NCBI RefSeq assembly: GCF_000428585.1
Contig: NZ_AUAF01000013.1
Location: 1-64,000, forward strand
Length of the DNA: 64,000 nt
Direction of reading: 5' to 3'
Origin: Zooshikella ganghwensis DSM 15267
GTDB lineage: Bacteria; Pseudomonadota; Gammaproteobacteria; Pseudomonadales; Zooshikellaceae
The translations under genes and the position numbers were made by a program. The notes under the pieces were generated by a model. It saw only the letters and a list, made by a program, of their open reading frames with translations. It did not search any database and had not been told where the DNA came from. Shown here piece by piece: positions 52,916-63,426 of the stretch (its first letter is position 1; the number at the start of each line of letters is the position of its first letter).

Positions 52916-53661
52916 AGTTTTTATTAGCTAATGATGATGGGGTTTTTGCACCTGGTTTATTGGCACTTTATGAGACTATATCGCAGTTTGGGCAGTGTGA
53001 TGTGGTGGCACCTGATCAGGATCGTAGTGGAGCCAGTAGTGCCTTAACACTCGATAAACCTTTGCGTCCCACCCGCTTAACCAACGGTTTTATCAGCTTA
53101 AATGGTACACCTACTGACTGTGTTCATTTGGGGATAAATGGCCTGTTACCTCAAGAGCCTGATATGGTCATTAGTGGTATAAATCTGGGTGCCAATCTTG
53201 GCGATGATGTACTGTATTCAGGTACTGTCGCAGCTGCTTTAGAAGGGCGTTTTTTAGCTACACCTGCTATTGCCGTTTCTCTCTGTAGCCGTTCTGCCGC
53301 TAATTTAGAATCAGCAGCATATGTTGTACATCAGTTAGTGGCTAATATTGATGCTTTAGTTTTACCCCCTCGCAGTATTCTTAATGTCAATGTACCTGAC
53401 TGCCCTCGTACAGAAATAAAGGGTATTCAACTCACCAGGCTGGGTCATAGGGCAAGAGCCGCAAAACCTGTTAAGCAAACTGATCCCAGAGGCAAAGAGG
53501 GATACTGGATTTCTGTGGTGGGTAAAGGTGAAGATGCTGGAGAAGGGACGGATTTCCATGCCGTAAAGGATGGCTACGTCTCAGTAACCCCATTACAAAT
53601 TGATAAAACACATTACCAGGTGTTTTCACATGTAGGGAGCTGGTTGGAGGAGATTTTGTGA
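52912..53661 (+). CDS. surE: 5'/3'-nucleotidase SurE
   Basis: A metal-dependent survival nucleotidase. 249 residues from the ATG that overlaps the truD stop; seven more upstream codons are open but not family-like. [12 protein letters not shown] carries Asp8-Asp9, [22 protein letters not shown] the remaining ligands. The surE-pcm-nlpD-rpoS row is conserved. Confidence 0.96.
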   Translation: MKFLLANDDGVFAPGLLALYETISQFGQCDVVAPDQDRSGASSALTLDKPLRPTRLTNGFISLNGTPTDCVHLGINGLLPQEPDMVISGINLGANLGDDVLYSGTVAAALEGRFLATPAIAVSLCSRSAANLESAAYVVHQLVANIDALVLPPRSILNVNVPDCPRTEIKGIQLTRLGHRARAAKPVKQTDPRGKEGYWISVVGKGEDAGEGTDFHAVKDGYVSVTPLQIDKTHYQVFSHVGSWLEEIL

Positions 53662-54320
53662 AAAAGTTGGATGTTGCCGGGATTGGCATGACTTCCCAAC
53701 GTACTCGAGAACGTCTTATTCGGCGTTTGCAACAAGAGGGAATTCGAGATGAACGCGTGTTAGAGGTTATGCGTGAGGTTCCTCGACACTTGTTTGTTGA
53801 TGAAGCCCTTTCCCATCGCGCTTATGAAGACACGGCATTACCTATTGGTTATAGCCAAACCCTTTCGCAGCCCTATATTGTGGCCAAAATGACTGAGGCA
53901 TTGCGGCAGTCTGGGCCATTAGAAAAGGTCTTGGAAATTGGTACAGGGTCTGGTTATCAGACCATTATTTTATCTCAGCTTTGCTCTCAGGTGTTTTCTG
54001 TTGAAAGGATAAAATCATTGCAAAGAAAAGCAGAGCAGAAACTTCGACAGTTAAGCGTCAGGAACGTACGTTTTCGCTATGGGGATGGATTTGAAGGCTG
54101 GCCAGGGTATGCGCCTTATGACGGCATTATCGTGACAGCGGCTCCTGAAGATGTACCAGAAAAGCTAATAGATCAGCTTGCTGATGGGGGGCGCATGGTC
54201 ATACCCATTGGTCAGAGTTATGAGCAACAGTTAGTTCTGTTAACGAAGACGTCTACTGGAATAACCCAACGTATGCTGGCACCTGTTAGGTTTGTGCCAT
54301 TATTGCCAGGTGCGGTGTAA
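53658..54320 (+). CDS. pcm: Protein-L-isoaspartate O-methyltransferase
   Basis: Repairs isoaspartyl damage using SAM. 220 residues, starting at GTG overlapping the surE stop (GTGA). [20 protein letters not shown] near 73-92, SAM motif [12 protein letters not shown] near 95-106 and [11 protein letters not shown] near 157-167 are present. Confidence 0.95.
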   Translation: MKKLDVAGIGMTSQRTRERLIRRLQQEGIRDERVLEVMREVPRHLFVDEALSHRAYEDTALPIGYSQTLSQPYIVAKMTEALRQSGPLEKVLEIGTGSGYQTIILSQLCSQVFSVERIKSLQRKAEQKLRQLSVRNVRFRYGDGFEGWPGYAPYDGIIVTAAPEDVPEKLIDQLADGGRMVIPIGQSYEQQLVLLTKTSTGITQRMLAPVRFVPLLPGAV

Positions 54321-54394
54321 TGGATATCTAAGCAATTAGGGCTAGCCTTTTTTTAATCAGAGAGAAACAGTTATTTTATTAAAGGTTCTTTATT

Positions 54395-55309
54395 ATGCTG
54401 TTGTTATTTTTAAAAGGCATGGCCATGGGGGCAGCCGACATTGTGCCAGGCGTTTCCGGAGGAACCATAGCATTTATTACCGGCATTTATGATCAGCTTA
54501 TCGAATCTGTTCGCCGGGTAAATCACCAAGCACTTCGTCATTTATTTAATGATGGGTGGAAAGCCGCTTGGGAATATATTAATGGCTCATTTATTTTTAC
54601 GCTTTTGTTAGGTATTTTGGTTAGTATTTTCTCGTTTTCCCAAGTAATTGGTTATTTTTTACTAAATTACCCTGTACAACTTTGGTCGTTTTTTTTCGGA
54701 CTTATTATAGTATCTGCTTTTTTTATTATTCGGCAAATTGAGCGTTGGCGGCTCTCTAGTTTAGTGAGTGCTATTTCTGGAACAGTGTTTGCGTTTTGGA
54801 TCACTGTTGCCACGCCCATTACCTTATCTGCAGATTATTTGCATTTCTTTATCGGTGGCGCAATTGCCGTATGTGCCATGATTTTACCTGGGGTATCAGG
54901 TAGTTTTATTTTACTTTTGCTGGGTTTGTATGCCCCTGTAATTGATGCCATAAAGTCATTAAACATACTTACCATAGCGACGATTGGTTTAGGTTGTGTG
55001 ACAGGGTTATTATTATTTTCTAATGTTTTGGCATGGTTATTAAAAAATGTAAGAGATATAACATTTGCCTTTTTAACTGGGTTAATGATGGGCTCACTCA
55101 ATAAAGTTTGGCCCTGGAAAGTCACCGAAAGTATGCGCTTAAATAGTGAAGGGCATGAAGTTCCTTTTTTACAAAAAAATGTTTCCCCTTTCGCCTATGA
55201 GACAATAACTGGTCAGTCAGGCTCACTAGTGCTAGCCATCATTCTCATGGTTACAGCCATCATTTTGGTCATAAGTTTAGATCGTCTAAGAAGCCCGACC
55301 CATGGCTAG
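54395..55309 (+). CDS. DUF368 membrane protein, probable undecaprenyl phosphate translocase (PopT type)
   Basis: 304 residues, about eight to nine hydrophobic helices. Two related motifs mark the two halves: GAADIVPGVSGGTIAFITGIYD at the N-terminus and AMILPGVSGSFILLLLGLY in the middle. DUF368 proteins such as PopT were shown to return undecaprenyl phosphate across the inner membrane. The role here is by family only. Its place between pcm and nlpD breaks the pcm-nlpD-rpoS neighbourhood. A preceding AAGG is six to ten bases before the ATG. Confidence 0.82.
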   Translation: MLLLFLKGMAMGAADIVPGVSGGTIAFITGIYDQLIESVRRVNHQALRHLFNDGWKAAWEYINGSFIFTLLLGILVSIFSFSQVIGYFLLNYPVQLWSFFFGLIIVSAFFIIRQIERWRLSSLVSAISGTVFAFWITVATPITLSADYLHFFIGGAIAVCAMILPGVSGSFILLLLGLYAPVIDAIKSLNILTIATIGLGCVTGLLLFSNVLAWLLKNVRDITFAFLTGLMMGSLNKVWPWKVTESMRLNSEGHEVPFLQKNVSPFAYETITGQSGSLVLAIILMVTAIILVISLDRLRSPTHG

Positions 55310-55496
55310 CTTGGGGTGACCAGTGGTTGGTTTTAATAATACAAAGAATGGAATATTTGTTCTATTTTTTGTTGATGAAGTTCAAAAAAATGAGTTTTTT
55401 AGACTTTTTTATCGTAGGGCTAATTTTGTTTATTTTGTTATGGAATAATAATTACTGTAACATTTTCGTTTTACCGAGCCATCTCAGGTGAAAATT

Positions 55497-56288
55497 GTGA
55501 CGTTGACCAGTCAAAAAATTGCCGTTTTTTGTTATCGCATTTTTATTGTGATGTGCTTCATTTTATTGCAAGGGTGTATTTCGGGTGGACCCTATGCGCC
55601 AGTAGCAGATCGTAATCAAAGACCAAAAGTAACATCTGGGTTTCATATCGTGAAACCAGGCGAAACCCTCTACTCAATTGCAGCTCATTATGGGTGGGAC
55701 TATAGAGCGTTAGCAAACGCCAACAATATTCTGCCTCCTTATACTATTTATCCTCGACAGCGAATTTTATTTGAACAGTCAAAAATAAAGTCAGTGGTTA
55801 AGAAAAAGGAGCCAAAAGTAATAAAACAAACGACTGTTGTAAACAAAACAAAGAGTGAACCTGTCAAAAAAACAACTGGAAAACTAAATACTAAAAAAGT
55901 GTCATCCGTAGCTAACCTTAGGTGGCAGTGGCCTGTGAGTGGAAAAGTTGTTTCACAATTTACTACAAAAGGTAAGGTTAACAAGGGTATTGATATTGAG
56001 GCAAAATTAGGTCAGCCTGTAAGTTCAGCGGCCGAAGGAAAAGTAATTTATGCGGGAAGTAGTCCGCTGGGGTATGGAAAATTAATAATAATTGAACATA
56101 ACAGTAAATATTTAAGCACCTACGGACATATAAAATCATTAGCAGTCAAGGAAGGCGACCGGGTAAAAATGGGACAAAAAATCGCAGAATTGGGTAGTAA
56201 TGGTAGTGCTAAAGCGATACTACATTTTGAGATTCGCCATAAAAATAAAGGCAAACCTGTAAACCCGCTGAAGTATTTGCCGAAATAA
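55497..56288 (+). CDS. nlpD: Murein hydrolase activator NlpD (lipoprotein, LysM plus degenerate LytM)
   Basis: Activates an AmiC-type amidase during cell separation. I choose the GTG at 55497, five bases after AGGTGA (263 residues); a GTG at 55488 adds three residues. Lipobox LQGC places the lipid Cys at 27, LysM at about 48-93, a Lys/Thr-rich linker, then LytM from about 145. The LytM active site is broken: NKGID instead of H-x-G-x-D, and ILHFEIR instead of HLHFEIR. This is the known state of NlpD/EnvC activators. Confidence 0.92.
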   Translation: MTLTSQKIAVFCYRIFIVMCFILLQGCISGGPYAPVADRNQRPKVTSGFHIVKPGETLYSIAAHYGWDYRALANANNILPPYTIYPRQRILFEQSKIKSVVKKKEPKVIKQTTVVNKTKSEPVKKTTGKLNTKKVSSVANLRWQWPVSGKVVSQFTTKGKVNKGIDIEAKLGQPVSSAAEGKVIYAGSSPLGYGKLIIIEHNSKYLSTYGHIKSLAVKEGDRVKMGQKIAELGSNGSAKAILHFEIRHKNKGKPVNPLKYLPK

Positions 56289-56382
56289 TAACTATCTTAA
56301 CCCATGTACTGCGAGTTAATCAGTGTGTCATGGATAGACAACAATAATTATATCAACCTAACCAGACGCAGGATTTATGACT

Positions 56383-57399
56383 ATGGCGCTAAAAAGGGAA
56401 AACACTGAATTTTCCGAATACGAGCATGAATTGATTCAAGTTCCTGATGAATTTGATGAAGCTGATGATAATGAGTCATTTGAGGCAGAAGAGAGTAAAT
56501 CCAGTTCCAGTCAAAACCGGTCAGCTACGGCGGCTAAAAAGAATGAGGATGAGGAGGGATTTTATAAAAGTCTGGATGCGACCCAACTTTATTTAAATGA
56601 AATAGGATATTCTCCATTATTAACCCCTGAAGAAGAAGTTCATTATGCCCGATTAGCACTCAAAGGTGATGAGGCGGGTCGACGGCGCATGATTGAAAGT
56701 AATTTGCGTTTAGTTGTAAAAATCTCACGACGCTATGTTAATCGTGGGTTAACGCTCCTGGATCTTATTGAAGAAGGTAATTTAGGACTTATACGTGCTG
56801 TAGAAAAATTTGATCCTGAACGAGGCTTTCGTTTTTCGACTTATGCTACATGGTGGATTCGTCAAACGATCGAGCGGGCGATAATGAATCAAACCCGAAC
56901 AATTCGCTTACCCATTCATGTGGTTAAAGAGTTGAATGTTTATTTACGTGCTGCACGTGAATTAACACAAAAATTGGATCATGAGCCATCACCAGAAGAA
57001 ATTGCTGATTTATTGGATAAGCCGGTTGATGATGTAAAACGAATGTTAGGTTTAAATGAACGTGTGTCTTCGGTGGATACACCATTAGGACCTGATTCTG
57101 ATAAATCAATACTAGACACTATTTCCGATGAAAATGATGCGGACCCGGCTCAAGTCTTACAAGAAACAGACTTAAACAGTAGTATTGATAAATGGCTAGG
57201 TGAGCTTTCGGAAAAACAAAGAGAAGTCATTGCGCGTCGTTTTGGTCTTAGAGGCTATGAAACAAGTACCTTGGAGGAAGTAGGGCGGGAAATTGGTTTG
57301 ACGCGAGAACGTGTGCGTCAAATACAAGTTGAAGCGCTTAAGCGTTTAAGAGTCATTTTGGAAAAGCAGGGTTTATCAAGTGACGCATTATTTAGTTAG
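56383..57399 (+). CDS. rpoS: Stationary-phase sigma factor RpoS (sigma38)
   Basis: 338 residues from the ATG giving MALKREN, which agrees with Pseudomonas RpoS (MALKKE) and has GGA nine bases upstream; an ATG two codons earlier is also possible. Region 1.2 ([21 protein letters not shown]), region 2 with [22 protein letters not shown] and [17 protein letters not shown], region 3, and region 4 HTH ([19 protein letters not shown]) are complete. A main promoter probably lies inside nlpD, as in E. coli; I cannot show it here. Confidence 0.97.
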   Translation: MALKRENTEFSEYEHELIQVPDEFDEADDNESFEAEESKSSSSQNRSATAAKKNEDEEGFYKSLDATQLYLNEIGYSPLLTPEEEVHYARLALKGDEAGRRRMIESNLRLVVKISRRYVNRGLTLLDLIEEGNLGLIRAVEKFDPERGFRFSTYATWWIRQTIERAIMNQTRTIRLPIHVVKELNVYLRAARELTQKLDHEPSPEEIADLLDKPVDDVKRMLGLNERVSSVDTPLGPDSDKSILDTISDENDADPAQVLQETDLNSSIDKWLGELSEKQREVIARRFGLRGYETSTLEEVGREIGLTRERVRQIQVEALKRLRVILEKQGLSSDALFS

Positions 57400-57417
57400 T
57401 GATTGACAGCTGTGTTT

Positions 57418-57457
57418 CCAATAAAAAACCGGGTAATACTACCCGGTTTTTTATTGG
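57418..57457. terminator. Bidirectional terminator between rpoS and fdxA
   Basis: A perfect 18-bp stem (CCAATAAAAAACCGGGTA and complement) with loop ATAC. Six T follow the GC core on either strand, so it serves both convergent genes. Confidence 0.92.
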
Positions 57458-57567
57458 GGCGTAAAAATATTAAAAAATAAGTGCGCATATTTTTTAATAA
57501 ATATACATATAAAAATAATTAAAAATGTAGTGCCGATAATATGTCTAGAGTGTAGGGCAAAATAACT

Positions 57568-57891
57568 TTAACGCTCTAAGTATGAAAGTTTTCCTTCAAC
57601 CCCATTCCAGTCATCAGCATCTGAAAGCGCATCTTTTTTTTCTGTAATGTTATCCCACACTTCCGCTAATTCTGCGTTGAGTTCTTTAAAGTGCTCCTGA
57701 TCTTCAGGTATTTCATCCTCTGCAAAGATGGCATTTGCAGGACATTCGGGTTCACATAATGCACAATCTATGCATTCATCGGGATGAATGACTAAAAAGT
57801 TAGGTCCTTCATAGAAACAGTCAACGGGGCAGACTTCAACGCAATCCGTGTATTTGCACTTGATGCAGTTTTCGCCAACTACAAATGCCAT
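57568..57891 (-). CDS. fdxA: Seven-iron ferredoxin FdxA
   Basis: A 107-residue [3Fe-4S][4Fe-4S] ferredoxin. [14 protein letters not shown] and [12 protein letters not shown] supply the cluster cysteines, and a long acidic C-terminal tail follows, typical of Azotobacter FdI-like proteins. Located between rpoS and mutS as in Pseudomonas. Confidence 0.95.
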   Translation of the reverse strand: MAFVVGENCIKCKYTDCVEVCPVDCFYEGPNFLVIHPDECIDCALCEPECPANAIFAEDEIPEDQEHFKELNAELAEVWDNITEKKDALSDADDWNGVEGKLSYLER

Positions 57892-58072
57892 GGGTGTTTT
57901 ACTCCATCAATAATCAGGCTAACCGACAGAAAGTTAGTTTATCAGTTATTAAAAAGACAATATAGATAATCGTTGCTTATAAGCAGTTTTTTCTAGATGA
58001 ATTTACACTAAATTTATAGCTAAATGAATTAAATGTGCTTAAAAGCTTATAAAACAATACGTTTAATGCTGT

Positions 58073-58111
58073 ACCCTTCGTGTAGTATGCTAAGAAAACT
58101 CTACGAAGGGT
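58073..58111. repeat. Hairpin downstream of mutS, ACCCTTCGT arms
   Basis: Arms ACCCTTCGTGTAGT and AACTCTACGAAGGGT pair over about 13 positions with one mismatch and an 11-base loop. No T-run follows on the minus strand. The arm sequence resembles the ends of the palindromic element at 2339-2464 (ACCCTTCACGAA), and a TATACCC heptamer is nearby at about 58132. It may be a degenerate relative or an mRNA 3' structure. Confidence 0.4.
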
Positions 58112-58173
58112 TATAAACGTGATGACGTACTATACCCAGAATGAAAGGGGATAATACGGACTATTTGCAGTAA

Positions 58174-60813
58174 CTATAGCTGCTCCTTTATTTGATACAA
58201 CATATCCAGTGCTTGGCGTGGCGTCATATCATCGATATTCAGCTTTTCCAATTTAGCAATGACTGGGTGAGGCTCAGTTGCAAATAAGTCAGACTGAATA
58301 GGCTCAACTTTTTTGCGCTTAGCTATGGGCTTAGATGCTTCTTCATGCGTTGTTACAGTTGGTGTGGCGGGTTGTGGTATAGCTGCTGCCTGTTGGTGGG
58401 GGTGCGACTCTGCTTCCAGCTGATGCAGCTTCTCTTTGGCTAAACCTATAACCGTATGAGGTACGCCTGCAAGTTGCGCGACTTGTAAGCCATAGCTTTG
58501 GTTGGCAGGACCATCATGAACCGTATGCAGAAACACAATACGTTCATTGTGCTCAGTTGCATTGAGGTGAACATTTGCGACATTGTGATGCGCCTCTGGG
58601 AGAGCTGTCAGCTCAAAGTAGTGAGTTGCAAACAGTGTAAATGCTTGTACCTGCTCTGCTAAATGTGATGCGCAGGCCCAGGCTAAGGACAAACCATCAA
58701 AGGTACTGGTGCCCCGGCCAATTTCATCCATTAGCACTAAACTATTAGGTGTCGCATTGTTTAGAATATTGGCTGTTTCAGTCATCTCCACCATAAAGGT
58801 TGATCTACCACCAGCCAGGTCATCAGATGAGCCAATTCGGGTGAAAATGCGGTCAACAATACTGAGTTCTGTTTTGGTGGCTGGTACAAAGCTTCCAATA
58901 TGTGCCAACAGGGTAATAAGCGCAGTTTGTCGCATATAAGTCGATTTACCGCCCATGTTGGGACCAGTAATAATCAACATACGACGATCGTTTGATAGTG
59001 CAGTACTGTTAGCGACAAAAGGCTCATCTAATACCTGCTCAACCACAGGGTGACGGCCTTCTTCGATGCTAAGCCCTGGAATATCAGTAAATGTTGGCTT
59101 ACAGAAGTTTAAGGTTTCTGCTCGTTCAGCCAGGTTATTGATTACATCAAGGGTTGCCAGGGTAGCTGCAGTTTCTTGCAGTGGCGCTAACTCTGAGGCT
59201 AAAGTTTCTATCAGCTGTTCATATAACTGCTTTTCCCTCGCTAATGCACGACTCTTACTGCTTAATGCTTTATCTTCAAAAGTCTTTAGCTCTGGGGTAA
59301 TAAAACGCTCAGCATTTTTTAAGGTTTGTCGGCGTATATAGTGAGTTGGTGCTTGCTCTGCCTGTTGACGGCTGATTTCAATAAAATAGCCGTGTACCCT
59401 GTTATACCCTACTTTAAGTGTACTAATGCCGGTTTTTTGCCGTTCCTCTGTTTCAAGCTTAATGAGGTAATCCCCAGCATTTTCACTGATAGCTCGTAGC
59501 TCATCCAGCTCACTGTCATAGCCTTCGGCAATCACACCACCGTCACGAATGACCACTGGTGGGTTAGGAATGATGGCTCGTTGCAGCAAATCGACCAGTT
59601 CAGGATAAGTACTGATTTGAGCAGCAAGCTGGTCGATTTGGCCACCATTAATAGCTTGCAGCAGGTGTTGTAAATCGGGTAATACGGCAAGTGCATCCCG
59701 TAACCGCGCCAGGTCTCGAGGGCGTGAAGAACGAAGGGCTATTCGCGCTAATATACGCTCTATGTCACCAATTTGCTTTAGTGTTTGGTGAATTCCTTCG
59801 TAGTGATAGTTTTCTAGCAGTGCAGTTATGGTTTGCTGCCTAAGCGTGAGCGTGTTGTGGTCACGCAGCGGCCGATTAAGCCAGCGGTTAAGCAGTCGGC
59901 TGCCCATGGCGGTAGCCGTACGATCCATGACTGAAAGTAGAGTATTGTCCTGGCTACCTGCCAGGTTGGTAGTAATTTCTAAATTGCGGCGTGTGGCTGC
60001 ATCAAGAATAACACTGTCTTCATGACGGTCGACATGGAGCGCACGCAAGTGAGGCAGTGCTGTACGCTGAGTTTCTTTTGCATATTGTAACAGGCAGCCG
60101 GCCGCTTCAATGGCTATTGATAGGTGCTCACAACCAAAGCCAGCCAGGTCTTGTGTACCGAACTGGTGAGTGAGCTGTTGATAGGCTGATTCATAGTCAA
60201 AATCCCAAGGAGCACGTTTTCTTAACCCTTTATAGGGTTGTAAAAGGGACTCATAGTCTTTGTCTTCACTGACCAAAATCTCAGCAGGAGACAGGCGTTG
60301 CAGTTCTGCCTGAGCTGCCTCAAACCCTGTTAACTCGGTAACATGAAAACGGCCACTACTGATGTCTAATGTTGCCACTCCATAGGTTGATTCGTGACAG
60401 TGAAGAGCTGCCAGTAAATTATCTTGTCGCTCTTCAAGTAGAGCTTCGTCACTGATGGTACCAGGGGTTAAAATACGGACGACTTTACGTTCTACGGGTC
60501 CTTTACTGGTTGCAGGGTCGCCCACTTGCTCACAGATGGCGACAGATTCACCTAATTTGACGAGTTTTGCCAAATAACCATCGACCGAATGGAAGGGTAT
60601 ACCTGCCATTGGGATAGGTTCTCCAGCAGATTGGCCTCGTGCAGTTAATGTGATATCCAACAAGTGTGCGGCTTTTTTAGCATCATCGTAGAATAATTCA
60701 TAAAAATCCCCCATTCGATAAAACACCAGCTCTTCGCGGTGCTGCTGTTTTATCTTCAGGTATTGTTGCATCATGGGGGTGTGTTGAGCCTGTTGTTGCT
60801 TTACTTTAGTCAT
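58174..60813 (-). CDS. mutS: DNA mismatch repair protein MutS
   Basis: Recognises mismatches and recruits MutL. 879 residues from the ATG at 60813 (MTKVKQQQ); a TTG three codons upstream is also open. Mismatch-reading motif GDFYELF with Phe37 and Glu39; Walker [10 protein letters not shown] near 617-625; [20 protein letters not shown] and the C-terminal tetramerisation region ([16 protein letters not shown]). Divergent from pncC. Confidence 0.97.
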   Translation of the reverse strand: MTKVKQQQAQHTPMMQQYLKIKQQHREELVFYRMGDFYELFYDDAKKAAHLLDITLTARGQSAGEPIPMAGIPFHSVDGYLAKLVKLGESVAICEQVGDPATSKGPVERKVVRILTPGTISDEALLEERQDNLLAALHCHESTYGVATLDISSGRFHVTELTGFEAAQAELQRLSPAEILVSEDKDYESLLQPYKGLRKRAPWDFDYESAYQQLTHQFGTQDLAGFGCEHLSIAIEAAGCLLQYAKETQRTALPHLRALHVDRHEDSVILDAATRRNLEITTNLAGSQDNTLLSVMDRTATAMGSRLLNRWLNRPLRDHNTLTLRQQTITALLENYHYEGIHQTLKQIGDIERILARIALRSSRPRDLARLRDALAVLPDLQHLLQAINGGQIDQLAAQISTYPELVDLLQRAIIPNPPVVIRDGGVIAEGYDSELDELRAISENAGDYLIKLETEERQKTGISTLKVGYNRVHGYFIEISRQQAEQAPTHYIRRQTLKNAERFITPELKTFEDKALSSKSRALAREKQLYEQLIETLASELAPLQETAATLATLDVINNLAERAETLNFCKPTFTDIPGLSIEEGRHPVVEQVLDEPFVANSTALSNDRRMLIITGPNMGGKSTYMRQTALITLLAHIGSFVPATKTELSIVDRIFTRIGSSDDLAGGRSTFMVEMTETANILNNATPNSLVLMDEIGRGTSTFDGLSLAWACASHLAEQVQAFTLFATHYFELTALPEAHHNVANVHLNATEHNERIVFLHTVHDGPANQSYGLQVAQLAGVPHTVIGLAKEKLHQLEAESHPHQQAAAIPQPATPTVTTHEEASKPIAKRKKVEPIQSDLFATEPHPVIAKLEKLNIDDMTPRQALDMLYQIKEQL

Positions 60814-61013
60814 TGATAACAAATGGTCTTTTTGCTCACATGGGAAAACAGATAATAGAAATGGATTTTAAGGGTTTATCAGTCACTGACAACCGACTTT
60901 TGTTAATAATGACAAAAGTCTTTGTTTTGAATAGAGGTTGCACCAATAAAATTCTCAACGGTATACCATTTAGTGTGGGTAAAGAGTAGCTGTCGTATTT
61001 TGGTGGTGGATAT

Positions 61014-61511
61014 ATGGAAACATTTGAAGATCAAGCATTTGTACTTGCTGAAACAGTCGGGCAAGCGCTTAAACAAAGTGAGTTGATGCTGGCCACGGCC
61101 GAGTCTTGTACAGGTGGATGGGTGGCTCAAGCAGTCACTGCAGTACCAGGAAGTTCTGCGTGGTTTGAGGGAGGCTTTGTGACTTACTCAAATGAGGCGA
61201 AACAGCAAATGTTAGGGGTTTCGCTGACAACATTAGAGGAGTTTGGCGCTGTCAGTGAGCCTGTTGTGGTACAAATGGCGGAAGGTGTTTTGCAGCGCAC
61301 TCGGGCAGACCTCGCGATTGCGATCAGTGGCATTGCTGGACCCGCTGGTGGCAGTCAAGACAAGCCGGTTGGTACGGTTTGGGTTGCCTGGTCAGCTGCT
61401 GGTCGTCAGACATTAACAAAATGCTTTGAGTTTAGCGGCGATCGTCGACAAATACGTCAACGTGCGGTGCTGGCAGCACTTATGGGCATCATGGATCGGT
61501 TAAGGAATTGA
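61014..61511 (+). CDS. pncC: Nicotinamide-nucleotide amidohydrolase PncC (CinA C-terminal domain)
   Basis: Deamidates NMN to nicotinate mononucleotide in pyridine-nucleotide recycling. 165 residues, the stand-alone CinA C-terminal domain. LATAESCTGGWVA near 26-38, PGSSAWFEGGFVTYSN and AISGIAGPAGG are the signatures. Upstream of recA as in Pseudomonas and E. coli. Confidence 0.94.
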   Translation: METFEDQAFVLAETVGQALKQSELMLATAESCTGGWVAQAVTAVPGSSAWFEGGFVTYSNEAKQQMLGVSLTTLEEFGAVSEPVVVQMAEGVLQRTRADLAIAISGIAGPAGGSQDKPVGTVWVAWSAAGRQTLTKCFEFSGDRRQIRQRAVLAALMGIMDRLRN

Positions 61512-61747
61512 GGTCACTGTTGTCACTCTTGGGTTGTCGCAATTTACCAAGGCTAGCTGGATTTCGCTTTTGTTGAATGCATAGAGTTATATAATGAACA
61601 ACCTGACTTCTTTCATACTGTAATTGTCTCATTAAAAACTTTCTCTAACTTATAAGCTATGAGCGTTATGCTTGCGGGTAGGTAGTCAATAGAGAAATGG
61701 GCCAGTTAAAAAAAATACTGTTTTATACTAGGCGGAATGGGAAATCT

Positions 61748-61776
61748 ATGACATAATACTGAATATATATACAGTA
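61748..61776 (+). promoter_or_regulatory. recA promoter with LexA box
   Basis: TACTG-AATATATATA-CAGTA at 61757-61776 matches the LexA box (CTGT-N8-ACAG) with one departure (CTGA instead of CTGT). A -35 like ATGACA (61748-61753) and a weak -10 TACAGT (61770-61775), 16 bases apart, would place the box over the promoter, as in E. coli recA. Confidence 0.75.
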
Positions 61777-61825
61777 TTGGTGTTTCTCGCCTGTTTCGTC
61801 CTTTTGCTTCACGAGGTGTGATTTG

Positions 61826-62893
61826 ATGGATGACAACAAGAAAAAAGCCTTAGCCGCTGCAGTTTCTCAAATTGAACGACAGTTTGGGAAAGGTGCCATC
61901 ATGCGGATGGGTGATCATGAACAAGAAGCTATCCCTGCCATTTCAACAGGCTCATTGGGTTTAGATATTGCTCTGGGTATTGGTGGCTTACCAAAAGGAC
62001 GTATCGTTGAAATCTATGGACCTGAGTCTTCAGGTAAAACAACATTAACACTACAAGTGATTGCCGAGGCGCAAAAACAAGGGGCGACCTGTGCCTTTGT
62101 TGATGCTGAGCATGCTCTTGACCCTGAATATGCCCGCAAGCTAGGTGTGAGTGTTGATAACCTTTATGTGTCTCAGCCTGACACGGGTGAGCAAGCACTT
62201 GAAATTACCGACATGTTGGTTCGTTCAGGTGCAGTTGATGTCATTATTGTTGACTCGGTCGCTGCATTAACGCCTAAAGCTGAAATTGAAGGCGAGATGG
62301 GTGATGCGCATGTGGGTCTGCAAGCTCGCCTTATGTCGCAAGCCCTAAGGAAAATTACTGGCAATATTAAGCAGGCAAACTGTCTTGTAATTTTCATCAA
62401 CCAGATCCGGATGAAAATTGGTGTCATGTTTGGTAACCCTGAAACTACAACGGGGGGTAATGCACTTAAATTTTATGCTTCTGTGCGTTTAGATATCCGC
62501 CGTACGGGTTCAGTCAAGCAGGGCGAAGAAGTGATCGGTAATGAAACCCGAGTAAAAGTCGTTAAAAATAAGGTTTCTCCTCCTTTCCGTCAGGCTGAAT
62601 TCCAAATTCTCTATGGCAAAGGCATTTATCATATGGGTGAAGTAATTGACCTGGGTGTTAAAGATGGCCTTGTTGATAAAGCGGGTGCTTGGTACTCCTA
62701 CAATGGCAGCAAGATTGGCCAAGGAAAAGCGAATGCAGCGCAGTTCTTAGAAGATAATCCTGAAATTGCTTGGGAAATCGAGAAAAAAATACGTCAGAAG
62801 CATGACACACTCGCCAGCGAGGATTCACCTCAAGAAGCCATTGAACCCGCGAGCAAAGATAAGAAAGGAAAATCAAAGGCAACCACGGATTAA
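61826..62893 (+). CDS. recA: Recombinase RecA
   Basis: Strand exchange and LexA/CI coprotease. 355 residues from the ATG (GAGGTG seven bases upstream; a TTG one codon earlier is open). Walker [10 protein letters not shown] near 65-73, [19 protein letters not shown], loop L2 [17 protein letters not shown]. The C-terminal tail is Lys/Glu rich. Controlled by LexA (box upstream). Confidence 0.98.
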   Translation: MDDNKKKALAAAVSQIERQFGKGAIMRMGDHEQEAIPAISTGSLGLDIALGIGGLPKGRIVEIYGPESSGKTTLTLQVIAEAQKQGATCAFVDAEHALDPEYARKLGVSVDNLYVSQPDTGEQALEITDMLVRSGAVDVIIVDSVAALTPKAEIEGEMGDAHVGLQARLMSQALRKITGNIKQANCLVIFINQIRMKIGVMFGNPETTTGGNALKFYASVRLDIRRTGSVKQGEEVIGNETRVKVVKNKVSPPFRQAEFQILYGKGIYHMGEVIDLGVKDGLVDKAGAWYSYNGSKIGQGKANAAQFLEDNPEIAWEIEKKIRQKHDTLASEDSPQEAIEPASKDKKGKSKATTD

Positions 62894-62921
62894 TTTTATT
62901 ATCAGCTAACTATGTATAGAA

Positions 62922-62948
62922 GGTATACCCGTACACAAAGGGTATACC
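62922..62948. repeat. GGTATACCC hairpin between recA and recX
   Basis: GGTATACCC and GGGTATACC pair perfectly over nine bases with loop GTACACAAA. In E. coli a terminator between recA and recX lets only a fraction of transcripts through; here no T-run follows, so it is at best a partial terminator. The arms contain the TATACCC heptamer that ends the palindromic element near nth. Confidence 0.5.
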
Positions 62949-62982
62949 CAGCGTTTCAACAAACAGTTTACACCCGTATTGT

Positions 62983-63426
62983 ATGACCATTTCTCTCGCC
63001 GTTCTGCGACAGTCAGCACTAACCCTGTTGGCTTGTCGCGATTTTTCTGTAGCTGAACTAGCTTCCCGACTTCGAAAAAAAACAACAGATGAAAACCTTA
63101 TCCAGCAAGTGATTGAACAATTACTTGAGAAAGGCTGGCTGGATGACCATCGTGCTGCAGCATCGTTTGTTAGACAGCGTATAGATAGAGGCCATGGACC
63201 TCTGCGTATCCGTCAGGACATGCGTGCCCGTGGATTTACTGTCGAAATGATAGAGCAAACACTGGAAGAGCAAGAGCCAGACTGGGAAGAGGTTGCGTTT
63301 CTTGCCTGGCAAAGAAAGTTTTCATCTATTCCTAAAAATGATAATGAAAAAACCAAGCAAATACGTTTCTTACAGTATAGAGGCTTTTCATACGATATTA
63401 TTCGATGTGTGTTGAACAGAGAATAA
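62983..63426 (+). CDS. recX: Regulatory protein RecX
   Basis: Inhibits RecA filament extension. 147 residues, with the three-helix repeats of the family: ALTLLACRDFSVAELASRLRKK, LEKGWLDDHRAAASFVRQRIDRGHGPLRIRQDMRARG (positions about 47-83), and RFLQYRGFSYDIIRCVL near the end. It follows recA by 89 bases and is presumably co-transcribed in part. Confidence 0.92.
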   Translation: MTISLAVLRQSALTLLACRDFSVAELASRLRKKTTDENLIQQVIEQLLEKGWLDDHRAAASFVRQRIDRGHGPLRIRQDMRARGFTVEMIEQTLEEQEPDWEEVAFLAWQRKFSSIPKNDNEKTKQIRFLQYRGFSYDIIRCVLNRE

